Below, one piece after another: positions 29,021 to 38,325 of a stretch of DNA of 64,000 nucleotides. Position 1 is the stretch's first letter. Every line of letters starts with the position of its first letter. The stretch covers positions 2,914,001 to 2,978,000 of the forward strand of contig NC_019966.1 in assembly GCF_000328565.1 (NCBI RefSeq), given 5' to 3'. The notes under the pieces are model-generated. The model had not been told where the DNA came from and made no database searches. It saw only the letters and a program-made list of their open reading frames with translations. Source of the stretch: Mycobacterium sp. JS623. Its GTDB lineage: Bacteria > Actinomycetota > Actinomycetes > Mycobacteriales > Mycobacteriaceae. Position numbers and translations under genes: made by a program.

Positions 29021-30481
29021 TCAGTACGCGAACGACAGGGGAGCCACGTCGTCGGAGTCCGGCGGCGCGGGCGGGGCGGGTTCGGAGTCGTGCTCGAGCG
29101 GACCCTCGACCACGTACCGGCGCATCAGCCAGAACCAGATCACCGCCAGTACGCCGTACAACAGCGTGAAGACGGCAAGCGAGAAGAACACCGTCCCCGG
29201 CGCATGGTCGGACACGCCCTGTTGCACCATCAAGCGCACCATCTGATCGCCGGTCGGATTCGGCGCCACCACCCATGGCTGTCGGCCCATTTCGGTGAAC
29301 ACCCATCCGGATGAGTTGGCAAGGAACGGCGTCGGAATCGTCAATAGCGCGAACCAGCCGAACCAGCGCCGGTCGGGAATCCGTCCGCGCCGAGTCAGCC
29401 ACAGGGCGAGCAACGCGAAAGCCACTGGGACTGCCATCAATCCGATCATGGCGCGAAACGCCCAGTACGTGACGAACAGGTTGGGCCGGTAGTCGCCGGG
29501 CCCGAACTTCTCGGTGTAGGACTGCTGAAGGTCCTTGACGCCCTGCAGGGTGACGCCCTCGAATTTGCTTTCGGCGAGGAACGGCAGCACGTACGGCACC
29601 TCGATGACGTGGGTGACGCTGTCGCAGTTGTTGTGCGTGCCGATCGTGAGGAATGAGAAGTCCGGGTCGGTTTCGGTGTGGCACAACGATTCCGCCGAAG
29701 CCATCTTCATCGGCTGCTGGACGAACATCAGCTTGCCCTGGACGTCGCCAGTGAAGAACAACCCGCCCGCAGCGACCAGCGCGACGAGGCTGCCTGCGAT
29801 CGTCGCGGGCCGATACATGGTTCGTGCATCGGCGGCATCCTCAGGGCGCTTACGCGAGCGGACCATCAGCCACGCCGAAACCCCGGCGACGAACGCGCCT
29901 GCCGTCAACAACGACCCGGCGATCGCGTGTAGGGACGCCCAGATCGCGGTGTTGTTTGTCAGAAGCGCGCCGAAGTCGACCAGTTCGGCACGACCGGTTT
30001 CGGTATTGAATCGGGCGCCCACCGGATGCTGCATGAACGAGTTTGCCGCGATGATGAAATACGCCGAGGCGTTGACCGCGATCGCGACGATCCAGATGCA
30101 CGCGAGATGCACCAGGCGCGGCAGCCGGCTCCAGCCGAAGATCCACAGCCCGATGAACGTGGACTCGAAGAAGAACGCCATCAGGCCCTCGAAGGCCAGT
30201 GGCGCGCCGAAGATGTCACCGACGAAGCGGGAGTACTCGCTCCAGTTCATCCCGAACTGGAATTCCTGCACTATCCCCGTCGCCACGCCCATCGCGAAGT
30301 TGATCAGGAACAGCTTCCCGAAGAACCGGGTCAGCCGGTACCACCCCGTGTTGCCGGTGATCACCCACGCGGTCTGCATCGCCGCGATGAGCGGAGCCAG
30401 TCCGATCGTGAGCGGGACGAAGATGAAGTGGTAGACGGTGGTGATTCCGAACTGCCACCGTGAAACGTCCAGGGCATCCAT
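29021..30481 (-). CDS. cydA: Cytochrome bd ubiquinol/menaquinol oxidase subunit I
   Basis: A 486-residue subunit carrying hemes b558, b595 and d. Heme-ligand motifs are visible: the N-terminal His in TTVYHFIFVPL, the second His in WASLHAIAGS, and the Met in the signature GWVFTEMGRQPW. The Q-loop region lies between residues about 250 and 335 and is of the short type. ATG 30481 follows a GGGAG ribosome site. It starts the cydA-cydB-cydD-cydC run, as in other mycobacteria, where the operon is induced by respiratory inhibition and low oxygen. A palindrome lies just upstream of the coding start. Confidence 0.97.
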   Translation of the reverse strand: MDALDVSRWQFGITTVYHFIFVPLTIGLAPLIAAMQTAWVITGNTGWYRLTRFFGKLFLINFAMGVATGIVQEFQFGMNWSEYSRFVGDIFGAPLAFEGLMAFFFESTFIGLWIFGWSRLPRLVHLACIWIVAIAVNASAYFIIAANSFMQHPVGARFNTETGRAELVDFGALLTNNTAIWASLHAIAGSLLTAGAFVAGVSAWLMVRSRKRPEDAADARTMYRPATIAGSLVALVAAGGLFFTGDVQGKLMFVQQPMKMASAESLCHTETDPDFSFLTIGTHNNCDSVTHVIEVPYVLPFLAESKFEGVTLQGVKDLQQSYTEKFGPGDYRPNLFVTYWAFRAMIGLMAVPVAFALLALWLTRRGRIPDRRWFGWFALLTIPTPFLANSSGWVFTEMGRQPWVVAPNPTGDQMVRLMVQQGVSDHAPGTVFFSLAVFTLLYGVLAVIWFWLMRRYVVEGPLEHDSEPAPPAPPDSDDVAPLSFAY

Positions 30482-30503
30482 GTGCCACTCCCAGGCCGAG
30501 GAT

Positions 30504-30522
30504 CAATCTACGACAGATTGTA
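30504..30522 (-). promoter_or_regulatory. cydA -10 element and overlapping palindrome
   Basis: On the minus strand TACAAT (30522-30517) is a good -10, placing the start site near 30510. It overlaps a palindrome, CAATCT-N5-AGATTG (30504-30520), centred on that start site. Such a site could bind a dimeric repressor. I see no CRP-like TGTGA-N6-TCACA sequence in this gap. Confidence 0.5.
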
Positions 30523-30551
30523 GTAGTGATCCGGGACTCGTGGCGATAGGC

Positions 30552-31166
30552 CTACTCTGTGGGCTCGGTCGCAGCAGGCGAGGTAGGCGCTGCCAACTTC
30601 TCCCGGACCTCGCCGACCTTCTTGCTGGCGCTGCGGATGCCGAAGGCGGAAATCGCCTCGAATACTCCGATGACGATCAGCCAGATGCCGACGACGAAGG
30701 TGAGCGTCGCAATCGAATCGAACGGCGAGGCCAACATCACCACGCCGGCGATCAGGCTGATCACGCCAATGAAGATCTCCCAGGCGCGGCCGGGCAACGT
30801 CGGATCGCTGATCGCCGATACGGCGGTCGCAACCCCGCGAAAGATGAAGCCGACCCCGATCCAGATGGCCAGCAACAGGATCGAGTCAGCCAAGCTGCGA
30901 AAGCACAGCACCGCCAGAATTAGCGACGCCGCGCCCGACAGAAACAGCAGAACCCGGCCGCCTGCCGACACATGCAACGCGAACGCGAATATCACTTGCG
31001 CGAAGCCGGTAACCAATAAGTAGGCGCCGAAGAAGATCGCCGCAACGATGATCGTCTTGCCTGGCCAAGCCAACACGAGAATGCCGAGAATCACAGCGAG
31101 AATCCCGGACAACAGCGCGGATTTCCACAGATGCTGCAGCATCGCAGGAGGAGCAGGGCTTTCCAT
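30552..31166 (-). CDS. HdeD family (DUF308) membrane protein
   Basis: A 204-residue protein with six membrane helices arranged as DUF308 repeats: LLSGILAVILGILVLAWPG, IIVAAIFFGAYLLVTGFAQ, VLLFLSGAASLILAVLCF, ILLLAIWIGVGFIFRGVA, IFIGVISLIAGVVMLASPF and LTFVVGIWLIVIGVFEAI. In E. coli HdeD is linked to acid resistance at high cell density, but the mechanism is unknown. It lies just upstream of cydA on the same strand (70-bp gap with its own cydA promoter), in the place of Rv1624c. ATG 31166 is chosen to give a short N-terminal tail before helix 1. Confidence 0.85.
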   Translation of the reverse strand: MESPAPPAMLQHLWKSALLSGILAVILGILVLAWPGKTIIVAAIFFGAYLLVTGFAQVIFAFALHVSAGGRVLLFLSGAASLILAVLCFRSLADSILLLAIWIGVGFIFRGVATAVSAISDPTLPGRAWEIFIGVISLIAGVVMLASPFDSIATLTFVVGIWLIVIGVFEAISAFGIRSASKKVGEVREKLAAPTSPAATEPTE

Positions 31167-31579
31167 GGCCGAAGTGTGGCATAGCCGGCGCTGAATTGAC
31201 GCGTCTTTCGGCGTTTGTTCAGCACAACGCAAAGTAGCGCAACCCGTCAGTGCAAATAGTGTTGGCGATGGGGAGAATTCGAAGATTCTGGTAACACTCG
31301 TTTCGTTCGCTATGGTGTCCAGAGAAACGATTCCCGTCAGCACAGCTGGTCGAGGCCCGTGGGCAAACAAATGTAGGGATGATGGACCCGGCGATTCGCC
31401 TGAGCAACGGCGCGCTCGTTGCAAGGGCTGTGCGCCGTCCCCACCTACTGCCCGAGCGCCTGGGCTCAGTGCTGGGTTGCTCGCTGGCCTTCGTTCTCCT
31501 GCCAGCGCGTTAGGTCTCTACTACTGTTCCGTTACCGGTGCTGCGCGCCGGATCCACGAAGCAGAAAGTAGAGGCAACC
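31167..31579 (+). other. Intergenic region between hdeD-like gene and transporter operon
   Basis: This 413-bp divergent gap holds no frame with mycobacterial codon bias and no riboswitch class I can recognise. A TACTGT hexamer (31522-31527) could be the -10 of the plus-strand operon, giving a leader of about 45 nt. A ribosome site (GAGG, 31571-31574) precedes the GTG at 31580. No -35 or known operator is obvious. Confidence 0.4.
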
Positions 31580-32497
31580 GTGTCAGCTGGATGTCAAGGC
31601 GGACCAAAGAAGTTCTGGCGCATCGCGGCGGTGTTTGCTGCGACCGGCGCTCTCATGCTGTCGGGATGCTCGAGTAAGAGCGAACAGGCGGGGCCGACGA
31701 CGGCCACCACGGCGGTGAACGCCGAGAAGGTCGACGCGATCGCGAACACCGTGCCCGAGGCCATCAAGTCGTCCGGAAAGTTGATCGTCGGTGTGAACAT
31801 TCCCTACTCACCCAACGAGTTCAAGGATCCCAACGGCAAGATCGTCGGCTTCGACGTCGATTTGATGAACGCGGTTGCCGCGACCCTCGGTCTGAAGGCC
31901 GAGTACCGCGAGGCGGACTTCGCCAAAATCATTCCGGCGATCCAGGGCGATACTTTCAACGTCGGCATGTCGTCGTTCACCGACACGAAGGAACGCGAGC
32001 AGACGGTCGACTTCGTCACGTACTTCTCGGCCGGCATCCTTTGGGCCCAAAAGCCGGGTGCCGGAATAGATCCCAACAACGCGTGCGGCAAGAAGGTTTC
32101 GGTGCAGGCCACCACGACCGAGGAAACCGATGAGCTACCGGCCAAGAGCAAGGCATGCACGGATGCAGGCAAGCCCGCGATCGACATCATTAAGTTCGAC
32201 GGTCAGGACGCGGCCACCAACGCGGTGGTGCTTGGCCAGGCCGACGCGATGTCGGCCGACTCACCGGTGACGCTGTATGCGATCAAGCAGAGCAACGGCA
32301 AGCTCGAGGCCGCCGGCGGCGTCGCTGACGCAGCGCCGTACGGCTGGCCGGTGAAGAAGGGTTCGCCGCTGGCTCAGTCGCTCAAGCAGGCGCTCGAGCA
32401 CTTGATCGAGAACGGCCAGTACAAGCAAATCGCCACGAACTGGGGTGTCGAGAAGGGCGTCATCGACAAGCCGGTCGTCAACGGCGCGATCAGCTAG
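31580..32497 (+). CDS. Amino-acid ABC transporter substrate-binding lipoprotein (family 3)
   Basis: A 305-residue exported lipoprotein. The signal peptide ends in the lipobox LSGC (Cys30). The mature part has the family 3 signature GKIVGFDVDLMNAVAATLGL and the polar amino-acid fold (FNVGMSSFTDTKERE, VSVQATTTEE). Similar proteins bind glutamate, aspartate, glutamine or cystine. GTG 31580 has GAGG six bases upstream and leaves a proper basic n-region (KKFWR). Its operon continues with the permease (19-bp gap) and ATPase, and then unusually with a two-component system. Confidence 0.9.
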   Translation: MSAGCQGGPKKFWRIAAVFAATGALMLSGCSSKSEQAGPTTATTAVNAEKVDAIANTVPEAIKSSGKLIVGVNIPYSPNEFKDPNGKIVGFDVDLMNAVAATLGLKAEYREADFAKIIPAIQGDTFNVGMSSFTDTKEREQTVDFVTYFSAGILWAQKPGAGIDPNNACGKKVSVQATTTEETDELPAKSKACTDAGKPAIDIIKFDGQDAATNAVVLGQADAMSADSPVTLYAIKQSNGKLEAAGGVADAAPYGWPVKKGSPLAQSLKQALEHLIENGQYKQIATNWGVEKGVIDKPVVNGAIS

Positions 32498-32516
32498 GTT
32501 CCGAGGAGCCCGAGAA

Positions 32517-33446
32517 ATGACTGTTGTCGACTCGTCGCCATCCACCAGCCCAGCCGCGATCGATGCCGTCCCACTGCGACATCCGTGGCGGTGGGTGGCG
32601 GCGGTCGTCATCGTTGTGCTTCTTGGGCTGTTCCTATACGGCGTCGCCACGAACTCGGCCTATCGGTGGTCTGTCTTCTTCGAGTATCTGTTCAACGAAC
32701 GGATCCTGATGGGGGTGTCGAACACCCTCCAGCTGACGGTCTACTCGATGGTGCTGGCGATCGTGCTTGGCGTGATCCTGGCGGTGATGCGGTTATCGCC
32801 TAACCCCGTGTTCCGGTCGGTGTCGTGGGTGTATTTATGGATATTCCGCGGCACGCCGATCTATGTGCAGCTGACGTTCTGGGGTTTGATTCCGACGATC
32901 TACTCGAAGATTCAGCTGGGAGTGCCATTCGGACCATCATTCTTCCACCTCGACCTACAGGCGTTGTCCATTCCCTTCCTGCTGGCAACTCTGGGTCTGG
33001 CTCTCAACGAAGCCGCTTACATGGCCGAAATCATCCGCGCGGGAATCAGTTCCGTGCCGGAGGGCCAACTGGAGGCTTCGACAGCGCTAGGTATGTCGTG
33101 GGGTTTGGCGATGCGCCGCACGGTGCTCCCGCAGGCGATGCGTGTCATCATCCCTCCGACCGGCAACGAGGTCATCAGCATGCTGAAGACCACATCACTG
33201 GTCACCGCCGTGCCGTACACGCTGGACCTGTACAGCATTGCCACCCGAGAGATAGCCGCCCGGGAGTTCGAGCCTGTTCCGCTGCTGCTCGTTGCGGCTG
33301 CGTGGTACCTCGTGGTGACAAGTGTCCTGATGGTCGGCCAGTATTACCTGGAGCGGTACTACTCGCGTGGGGCAAGCCGAAAACTGACCGCCAAACAGCT
33401 TGAGGCCCTGGCGAAGGCGCAGATGGTTGGGGAGGCGCACCCATGA
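32517..33446 (+). CDS. Amino-acid ABC transporter permease (His/Glu/Gln/Arg family)
   Basis: A 309-residue inner-membrane subunit with five or six helices and the HisM/GlnP-type fold. A first helix ([18 protein letters not shown]) precedes the conserved [25 protein letters not shown], the [12 protein letters not shown] motif, and the ATPase-docking EAA loop [22 protein letters not shown]. As the only permease here it should form a homodimer with the ATPase encoded next. ATG 32517 has GAGGAG (32503-32508) with 8-nt spacing. Its stop overlaps the ATPase ATG (ATGA). Confidence 0.93.
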   Translation: MTVVDSSPSTSPAAIDAVPLRHPWRWVAAVVIVVLLGLFLYGVATNSAYRWSVFFEYLFNERILMGVSNTLQLTVYSMVLAIVLGVILAVMRLSPNPVFRSVSWVYLWIFRGTPIYVQLTFWGLIPTIYSKIQLGVPFGPSFFHLDLQALSIPFLLATLGLALNEAAYMAEIIRAGISSVPEGQLEASTALGMSWGLAMRRTVLPQAMRVIIPPTGNEVISMLKTTSLVTAVPYTLDLYSIATREIAAREFEPVPLLLVAAAWYLVVTSVLMVGQYYLERYYSRGASRKLTAKQLEALAKAQMVGEAHP

Positions 33447-34204
33447 CACCGATGGTCAAGGCCGAGAGCGTATGCAAGAGCTTCGGCGCACTGCATGTCC
33501 TCAAGGGCATCACGCTGGAGGTGCCCAAGGGCGAGGTGCTGTGCATGGTCGGCCCGTCGGGGTCGGGCAAGTCGACGTTCCTGCGCTGCATCAATCATCT
33601 GGAGCAGGTCAACGCGGGGCGGCTGTACGTCGACGGCGACTTGATCGGCTACCGCGAGCGCGGCGACAAACTGCACGAGATGTCACCGCGTGACGCCGCC
33701 AAGCAGCGGCGGGATATCGGCATGGTTTTCCAGCATTTCAACCTGTTCCCGCACCGCACTGCGCTGGAGAACATCATCGACGCGCCAATCCACGTCAAGC
33801 GGGTCAAGAAGGACACCGCCGTGGCCCGGGCGAAAGATCTGCTCGAGCAGGTGGGGCTGTCGGATAAGGCAGGTGCCTACCCGGCCCAGCTGTCCGGCGG
33901 TCAGCAGCAGCGGGTCGCTATTGCGCGCGCGCTGGCGATGAATCCCAAACTGATGCTGTTCGACGAACCCACCTCGGCGCTCGACCCAGAACTCGTCGGC
34001 GAGGTGCTCGCGGTGATGAAAAAGCTTGCGCAAGAAGGCATGACGATGGTCGTGGTCACCCACGAGATGGGCTTCGCGCGCGAGGTCGCCAACCAACTGG
34101 TGTTCATGGACGGTGGCGTGGTCGTCGAGAACGGGCCGCCCCGTGACGTGCTGAGCAACCCGCAACACGAACGCACGAAAGCGTTTCTGTCCAAGGTGCT
34201 CTAA
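33443..34204 (+). CDS. Amino-acid ABC transporter ATP-binding protein (GlnQ type)
   Basis: A 253-residue ATPase with Walker [11 protein letters not shown]-loop [12 protein letters not shown], signature [10 protein letters not shown], Walker [15 protein letters not shown] and switch [10 protein letters not shown]. This is the polar amino-acid importer subtype (GlnQ/HisP). It energises the permease it overlaps by four bases. Its TAA stop shares a base with the ATG of the following histidine kinase (TAATG), linking transport and sensing genes in one translational chain. Confidence 0.95.
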   Translation: MTPMVKAESVCKSFGALHVLKGITLEVPKGEVLCMVGPSGSGKSTFLRCINHLEQVNAGRLYVDGDLIGYRERGDKLHEMSPRDAAKQRRDIGMVFQHFNLFPHRTALENIIDAPIHVKRVKKDTAVARAKDLLEQVGLSDKAGAYPAQLSGGQQQRVAIARALAMNPKLMLFDEPTSALDPELVGEVLAVMKKLAQEGMTMVVVTHEMGFAREVANQLVFMDGGVVVENGPPRDVLSNPQHERTKAFLSKVL

Positions 34205-35325
34205 TGCACGACCAGGACCCGGCCACCCCGCTGTGGCGGGCCGCTCAGGTGTTCCGTCTGCTGAGTTGCATTTACGCGCTGGGTTTCCAGATCGCGATCA
34301 ACGCAGAGCTTGACCATCCCGCGGTCGGCTGGACGCTGTTCGCTGTGCTGATCGGGTGGAGTGCGTCGTGCGCGGTGGCATATTTGCAAGGGTTCGGCCG
34401 AAGGCCCGCATGGGTGTTGGCCGAAATCGCGGTGGTGGTCGCGCTGGTGTTGTCGACCGAGTACGTCGCGTCCGACCAGTGGGCACTGGACAATCAGTCG
34501 TGGCCGACGACGCTGTGGGCGACCAACGCGACGATCTCCGCGGCGGTTCTGGCGGGTCCGATCCCCGGCATGCTCTCGGGCATCGTTGTGATGATCGCCA
34601 GCACGGTGGTCAAGGGCTTCATCAACTACGACCTCGGCCGCAACGCGACCATCGTCATCGAACTCGCGGTGGGCCTTGCGATCGGCATGGCTGCGCAGAC
34701 GGCCAGACGCGCGCACGCGGAATTGGAACGGGCCACCCGGCTCGCGGCGTCGCAACAGGAACGCGACCGACTGTCGCGTCAGGTCCACGACGGCGCGATC
34801 CAGGTGCTCGCGCTGGTGTCTCGGCGGGGTCGCGAAATCGGCGGAGAGACAGCGGAATTGGCCGAGCTGGCAGGCGAGCAGGAGCGAGCGCTGCGCCGGC
34901 TGGTCAGCTCCTCAGACGCCGAACCGCAGGCCGGAACGATGGCAGACCTTGGGGCACTACTGCGGCGCCGCGCATCGGACCGGGTCTCGGTTAGCGTGCC
35001 CGCGGATCCGGTGCTGCTGGACTCCGCGGTGGCCGAAGAGCTCTACGCGGCGGCCGCCAACTGTTTGGACAATGCCGCGTCACACGCTGGGCCCGAATCG
35101 CGCGCCTACGTGCTGCTGGAGGATCTCGGGGATTCGGTCACCGTCAGCGTCCGCGATGACGGTGTCGGCATTGCGGAGGGCAGGCTGGCGGAAGCGGTGG
35201 CAGAGGGCCGCGTCGGCGTGGCCAAATCGATTGTGGGACGGATGAAGTGGTTGGGTGGCAGCGCGAAGCTGAACACCTCACCGGGATGCGGGACGGAATG
35301 GGAGCTGACGGTACCCCGACGGTGA
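34204..35325 (+). CDS. Membrane sensor histidine kinase (NarL-type partner, MacS-like)
   Basis: A 373-residue kinase. The N-terminal 165 residues hold about five membrane helices with almost no extracellular loop, as in the MacS-like sensors. A DHp helix follows with phospho-acceptor His195 in LSRQVHDGAIQVLAL, then a HATPase domain with NCLDNAASHAG (N box), DDGVGI (G1) and VGVAKSIVGRMKWLGG. The type pairs with LuxR/NarL regulators, such as the one encoded next. The TAATG overlap with the transporter ATPase suggests the sensor responds to, or controls, that uptake system; this is inference. Confidence 0.9.
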   Translation: MHDQDPATPLWRAAQVFRLLSCIYALGFQIAINAELDHPAVGWTLFAVLIGWSASCAVAYLQGFGRRPAWVLAEIAVVVALVLSTEYVASDQWALDNQSWPTTLWATNATISAAVLAGPIPGMLSGIVVMIASTVVKGFINYDLGRNATIVIELAVGLAIGMAAQTARRAHAELERATRLAASQQERDRLSRQVHDGAIQVLALVSRRGREIGGETAELAELAGEQERALRRLVSSSDAEPQAGTMADLGALLRRRASDRVSVSVPADPVLLDSAVAEELYAAAANCLDNAASHAGPESRAYVLLEDLGDSVTVSVRDDGVGIAEGRLAEAVAEGRVGVAKSIVGRMKWLGGSAKLNTSPGCGTEWELTVPRR

Positions 35326-35960
35326 TGGTCGTCGATGACCATCCGATCTGGCGCCACGCGGTGGCCCGTGACCTCGCCGAGGACGGCTTCAACGTGGTGG
35401 CCACGGCAGATGGGGTGGCGACGGCGCGCAGGCGCGCTGCCGTTGTGCATCCCGATGTGGTGGTGATGGACATGCGGCTGTCCGACGGCGACGGCGCACA
35501 AGCCACCGCGGAGGTGCTCGTCGTTTCGCCGTCGTCCCGAATTCTGGTGCTCTCGGCATCCGACGAGCGCGACGACGTCCTTGAGGCGGTAAAGGCCGGC
35601 GCCACAGGCTATCTCGTCAAGAGTGCGTCGAGGCAGGAGCTCGGTGATGCGGTGCGCGCGACTTCAGAGGGGCGCGCGGTGTTCACGCCAGGGTTGGCGG
35701 GGCTGGTGCTGGGGGAGTACCGCCGCATCGCGCTGACCCCGGGCACGGGGCCCGGCATGCCCAGCCTTACCGACCGCGAGACCGAGATACTGCGCCACGT
35801 TGCGAAGGGGTTGACCGCCAAGCAGATTGCGGCCCGGCTTTCGCTGAGCCACCGCACCGTCGAGAACCACGTGCAGGCCACCTTCCGCAAGCTGCAGGTC
35901 GCCAACCGGGTCGAGCTCGCCCGTTACGCGATCGAACACGGTCTCGACAAGGACGAGTAG
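35298..35960 (+). CDS. NarL/LuxR-family response regulator
   Basis: A 220-residue regulator from ATG 35298. The receiver domain begins TVMVVDDHPIWR and has phospho-acceptor Asp58 (VVVMDMRLSDGDG), a Ser in LSASD and Lys in YLVKSAS. The C-terminal LuxR-type HTH shows LTDRETEILRHVAKGLTAKQ and SHRTVENHVQATFRKL. The start is uncertain: ATG 35286 is also possible, and ATG 35325 (TGATG with the kinase stop) would cut the first beta strand. It overlaps the kinase gene by 28 bp and is its obvious partner. Confidence 0.88.
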   Translation: MGADGTPTVMVVDDHPIWRHAVARDLAEDGFNVVATADGVATARRRAAVVHPDVVVMDMRLSDGDGAQATAEVLVVSPSSRILVLSASDERDDVLEAVKAGATGYLVKSASRQELGDAVRATSEGRAVFTPGLAGLVLGEYRRIALTPGTGPGMPSLTDRETEILRHVAKGLTAKQIAARLSLSHRTVENHVQATFRKLQVANRVELARYAIEHGLDKDE

Positions 35961-36004
35961 TCCTACTCATCCGCTTTCGCCGGCGCGTTGCGACGATCGT
36001 TGAC

Positions 36005-37801
36005 ATGACCGATCCGCGCGCCGTCATCTCCCGGCTGTCGGCGGACTTCGCCGCGATCTCCCAACAGCTGGCCAGGGTGTCGGCTGATCTGATCGAACTC
36101 GACCGACTGCTGACGGAACAGCCGCAAGGGCCCCACCCCGTCGCAGCGCCTCAGCCTTTCGCCCCGCAGCCTTACGCCCGGCCCGCCGTGCCCTACTGGC
36201 CCCCCGTGCAGTATCCGCCGCACTATGCCCAGCCGCCGCGGCCCGCACACATTCCGTCGCCGGGCCCGCCGCAGAAGTCTCGACAGGAGCGCTCTGAGGG
36301 CTGGATCGGCAAGGTGTTGGCCGTCGCCGGTGTCGCCGTGACGCTGATCGGTGTCGTGTTGTTGCTCGTACTGGCGGCGCAGGCAGGCTTTCTGCGGCCA
36401 GAGTTCCGCGTTGCAGGCGGGGCGGCACTCGCGGCCGCTCTGGTGGCAGCAGCGTGGTGGCTGTATACCCGACCCGGTGGCCGGGTCGGCGCGATCGCGT
36501 TGGCCGCCACTGGTGTCGCGGCGTCGTACATGGACGTCATCGCTGTCACAACGATCTATCACTGGGTGCCCGCGGTCGCGGGCCTCCTTGTCGCCGCGGT
36601 CATCGGCGGCGGCGGATTGACGTTGGCGCGGCGCTGGGATTCGCAGCACCTCGGCCTGTTGGTGCTGGCGCCGCTGATCGTCCTCGCACCGGTTGTCACC
36701 GACGGCATCACGCTGATGCTTGTCGGGTTCATGTTGGCTCTGTCGGCGGCCTCTCTGCCGGTACAGCTCGGCAAGGACTGGATCTGGATGCACGCTGCCC
36801 GCACGGCAGCCACTTCTTTCCCGCTACTCATCGCCTTGGCCGGGGTTTACCTCGACTCTGGGCGCGATCTCTGGCTGGCAGGCGCGTGCGGCATCACCGC
36901 TTTGCTCGCCGTCGTCGGGGCGTTGATTCTGTTGCCGCGCACGGCAAACCGCGCGGCGATGGCCATCCTGACCGCCGCAGGCGTGGTGCCGGTGTGGTGT
37001 GTATCGCTGGCGGTTGACAAGGTGGTGGCGGCTTTGCTGGCGGCCGCGTTGGCCGCGGCGCTGCTCACAATCGTCCTGATCGACCTGCCGGGCGTGACGG
37101 GCGTGGTGCGACCGATCTGGTCCGCGCTGTCAGCGGTGTCGGCGCTGATCGCGGTGACCGTGGCTTTCGACGGGTACATCGCGGGTCCGGTGCTGCTGGC
37201 GGTGGCCGTGGTGGCCGCGATCGCGGGCCGTCGCGACGTCATCGCGCGGTGGGTCGCGGTCGGATTCAGCGTCGCGGGTGGCGGCACCTTCCTCGCCTAC
37301 GCACCGCCGAGCTCACTGGTCCAAGCCACCGAAACAACCACAGCGGCAGGTGTTTCCACGCTGATCGGCAGCGTCCTGTTGGCGGTGTGCGCCGTGACGA
37401 TCGCATGGTGGTGGAAGGACGAGACAGTGATCTGGGCGGGTGCAGCCGCGGCGATCACCTACGCCGTCACCGCGTTCACGGTCACCGCCGGTGTGCTGAT
37501 CGGGGGAGCGGGCGGCGGCTTCTTCGCCGGCCACATGGCCGCGACGATCTGCTGGATCGCCATGGCCGCCGCGCTGTTCGGCTACGCCGCGCGCCTGACC
37601 AAGGCGGAGCGGTCGATGCCGATCGGCGGCGGGATGGCGTTGGTGGCCGCGGCCATGGCCAAGCTGTTCCTGTTCGACCTCGGCACCCTCGACGGCATCT
37701 TCCGCGTGGTGGTGTTCATCGTCGTGGGCTTGGTCCTGCTAGGCATGGGCGCCGGCTATGCGCGGCTGCTGGAGAAACAAGACCTCGCTAATTTGGAATG
37801 A
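36005..37801 (+). CDS. DUF2339 multi-pass membrane protein
   Basis: A 598-residue protein: an N-terminal helix (residues 1-40, possible coiled coil), a Pro/Tyr/Ala-rich linker (PVAAPQPFAPQPYARPAVPY) and then about 14 to 16 hydrophobic helices beginning WIGKVLAVAGVAVTLIGVVL. The GWIGKVLAVAGVAV start and the final LFLFDLGTLDGIFRVVVFI block are typical of DUF2339. The function is unknown; the family is sometimes described as possible transporters or envelope proteins. It starts 44 bp after the response regulator and ends next to dps, so all may share transcription. Confidence 0.82.
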   Translation: MTDPRAVISRLSADFAAISQQLARVSADLIELDRLLTEQPQGPHPVAAPQPFAPQPYARPAVPYWPPVQYPPHYAQPPRPAHIPSPGPPQKSRQERSEGWIGKVLAVAGVAVTLIGVVLLLVLAAQAGFLRPEFRVAGGAALAAALVAAAWWLYTRPGGRVGAIALAATGVAASYMDVIAVTTIYHWVPAVAGLLVAAVIGGGGLTLARRWDSQHLGLLVLAPLIVLAPVVTDGITLMLVGFMLALSAASLPVQLGKDWIWMHAARTAATSFPLLIALAGVYLDSGRDLWLAGACGITALLAVVGALILLPRTANRAAMAILTAAGVVPVWCVSLAVDKVVAALLAAALAAALLTIVLIDLPGVTGVVRPIWSALSAVSALIAVTVAFDGYIAGPVLLAVAVVAAIAGRRDVIARWVAVGFSVAGGGTFLAYAPPSSLVQATETTTAAGVSTLIGSVLLAVCAVTIAWWWKDETVIWAGAAAAITYAVTAFTVTAGVLIGGAGGGFFAGHMAATICWIAMAAALFGYAARLTKAERSMPIGGGMALVAAAMAKLFLFDLGTLDGIFRVVVFIVVGLVLLGMGAGYARLLEKQDLANLE

Positions 37802-37830
37802 ATCCAGAAAACGCGGACGTTGTCTTAGAC

Positions 37831-38322
37831 ATGGCTACCTCAACACGTCGCACAGAAGCAGAAGTACAGAATTTTCAGGCATCACCGGAGCTGGGCGCCA
37901 ACTTGCAACGGGTGCTGGTCGACCTGGTCGAACTTCACCTGCAGGGCAAGCAGGCGCACTGGAATGTCGTCGGCACCAACTTCCGTGACCTTCACCTGCA
38001 ACTCGACGAAGTCGTCGACTTCGCCCGAGAAGCCAGCGACACCGTCGCCGAGCGGATGCGCGCGCTGGATGCAGTGCCGGACGGCCGGTCTGACACCGTC
38101 GCGGCCGGCACGTCGCTGCCCGCGTTCCCGGCCTACGAGCACGGCACCACCGAGGTCGTCGACCTCATCACCGGCCGCATCTACGCGGCTGTCGACACGA
38201 TCCGTACGGTGCATGACGCCGTCGATGCCGAGGACTCCAGCACCGCCGACATCCTGCATCAGCTGATCGACGGTCTGGAGAAGCTGGCTTGGTTGATCAA
38301 GTCGGAGAATCGGAAGGTCTAG
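37831..38322 (+). CDS. dps: Dps family ferritin-like DNA-protecting protein
   Basis: A 163-residue four-helix protein that forms 12-mers, oxidises ferrous iron with peroxide, stores it, and can coat DNA. The ferroxidase motif is QAHWNVVGTNFRDLHLQLDE followed by FAREASDTVAERMRAL, with the His and Asp/Glu ligands intact. It closely resembles M. smegmatis Dps2 as I recall it (GRSDTVAAGTSLPAFPA, WLIKSENRKV). ATG 37831 is preferred. ATG 37798 overlaps the DUF2339 stop (ATGA), but the extra 11 codons include TTA, which is rare in these genomes, and have poor codon bias. Confidence 0.92.
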   Translation: MATSTRRTEAEVQNFQASPELGANLQRVLVDLVELHLQGKQAHWNVVGTNFRDLHLQLDEVVDFAREASDTVAERMRALDAVPDGRSDTVAAGTSLPAFPAYEHGTTEVVDLITGRIYAAVDTIRTVHDAVDAEDSSTADILHQLIDGLEKLAWLIKSENRKV

Positions 38323-38325
38323 GCC

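Noticed and set aside
31167..31579. Riboswitch before the amino-acid transporter operon
   Set aside because: Several GC stems are possible, but none matches the conserved cores of classes I know (glutamine, SAM, cyclic di-AMP, M-box).
37798..37830. ATGA-coupled longer start for Dps
   Set aside because: It overlaps the DUF2339 stop neatly, but the added codons include rare TTA and lack mycobacterial bias. The Dps family start fits ATG 37831.
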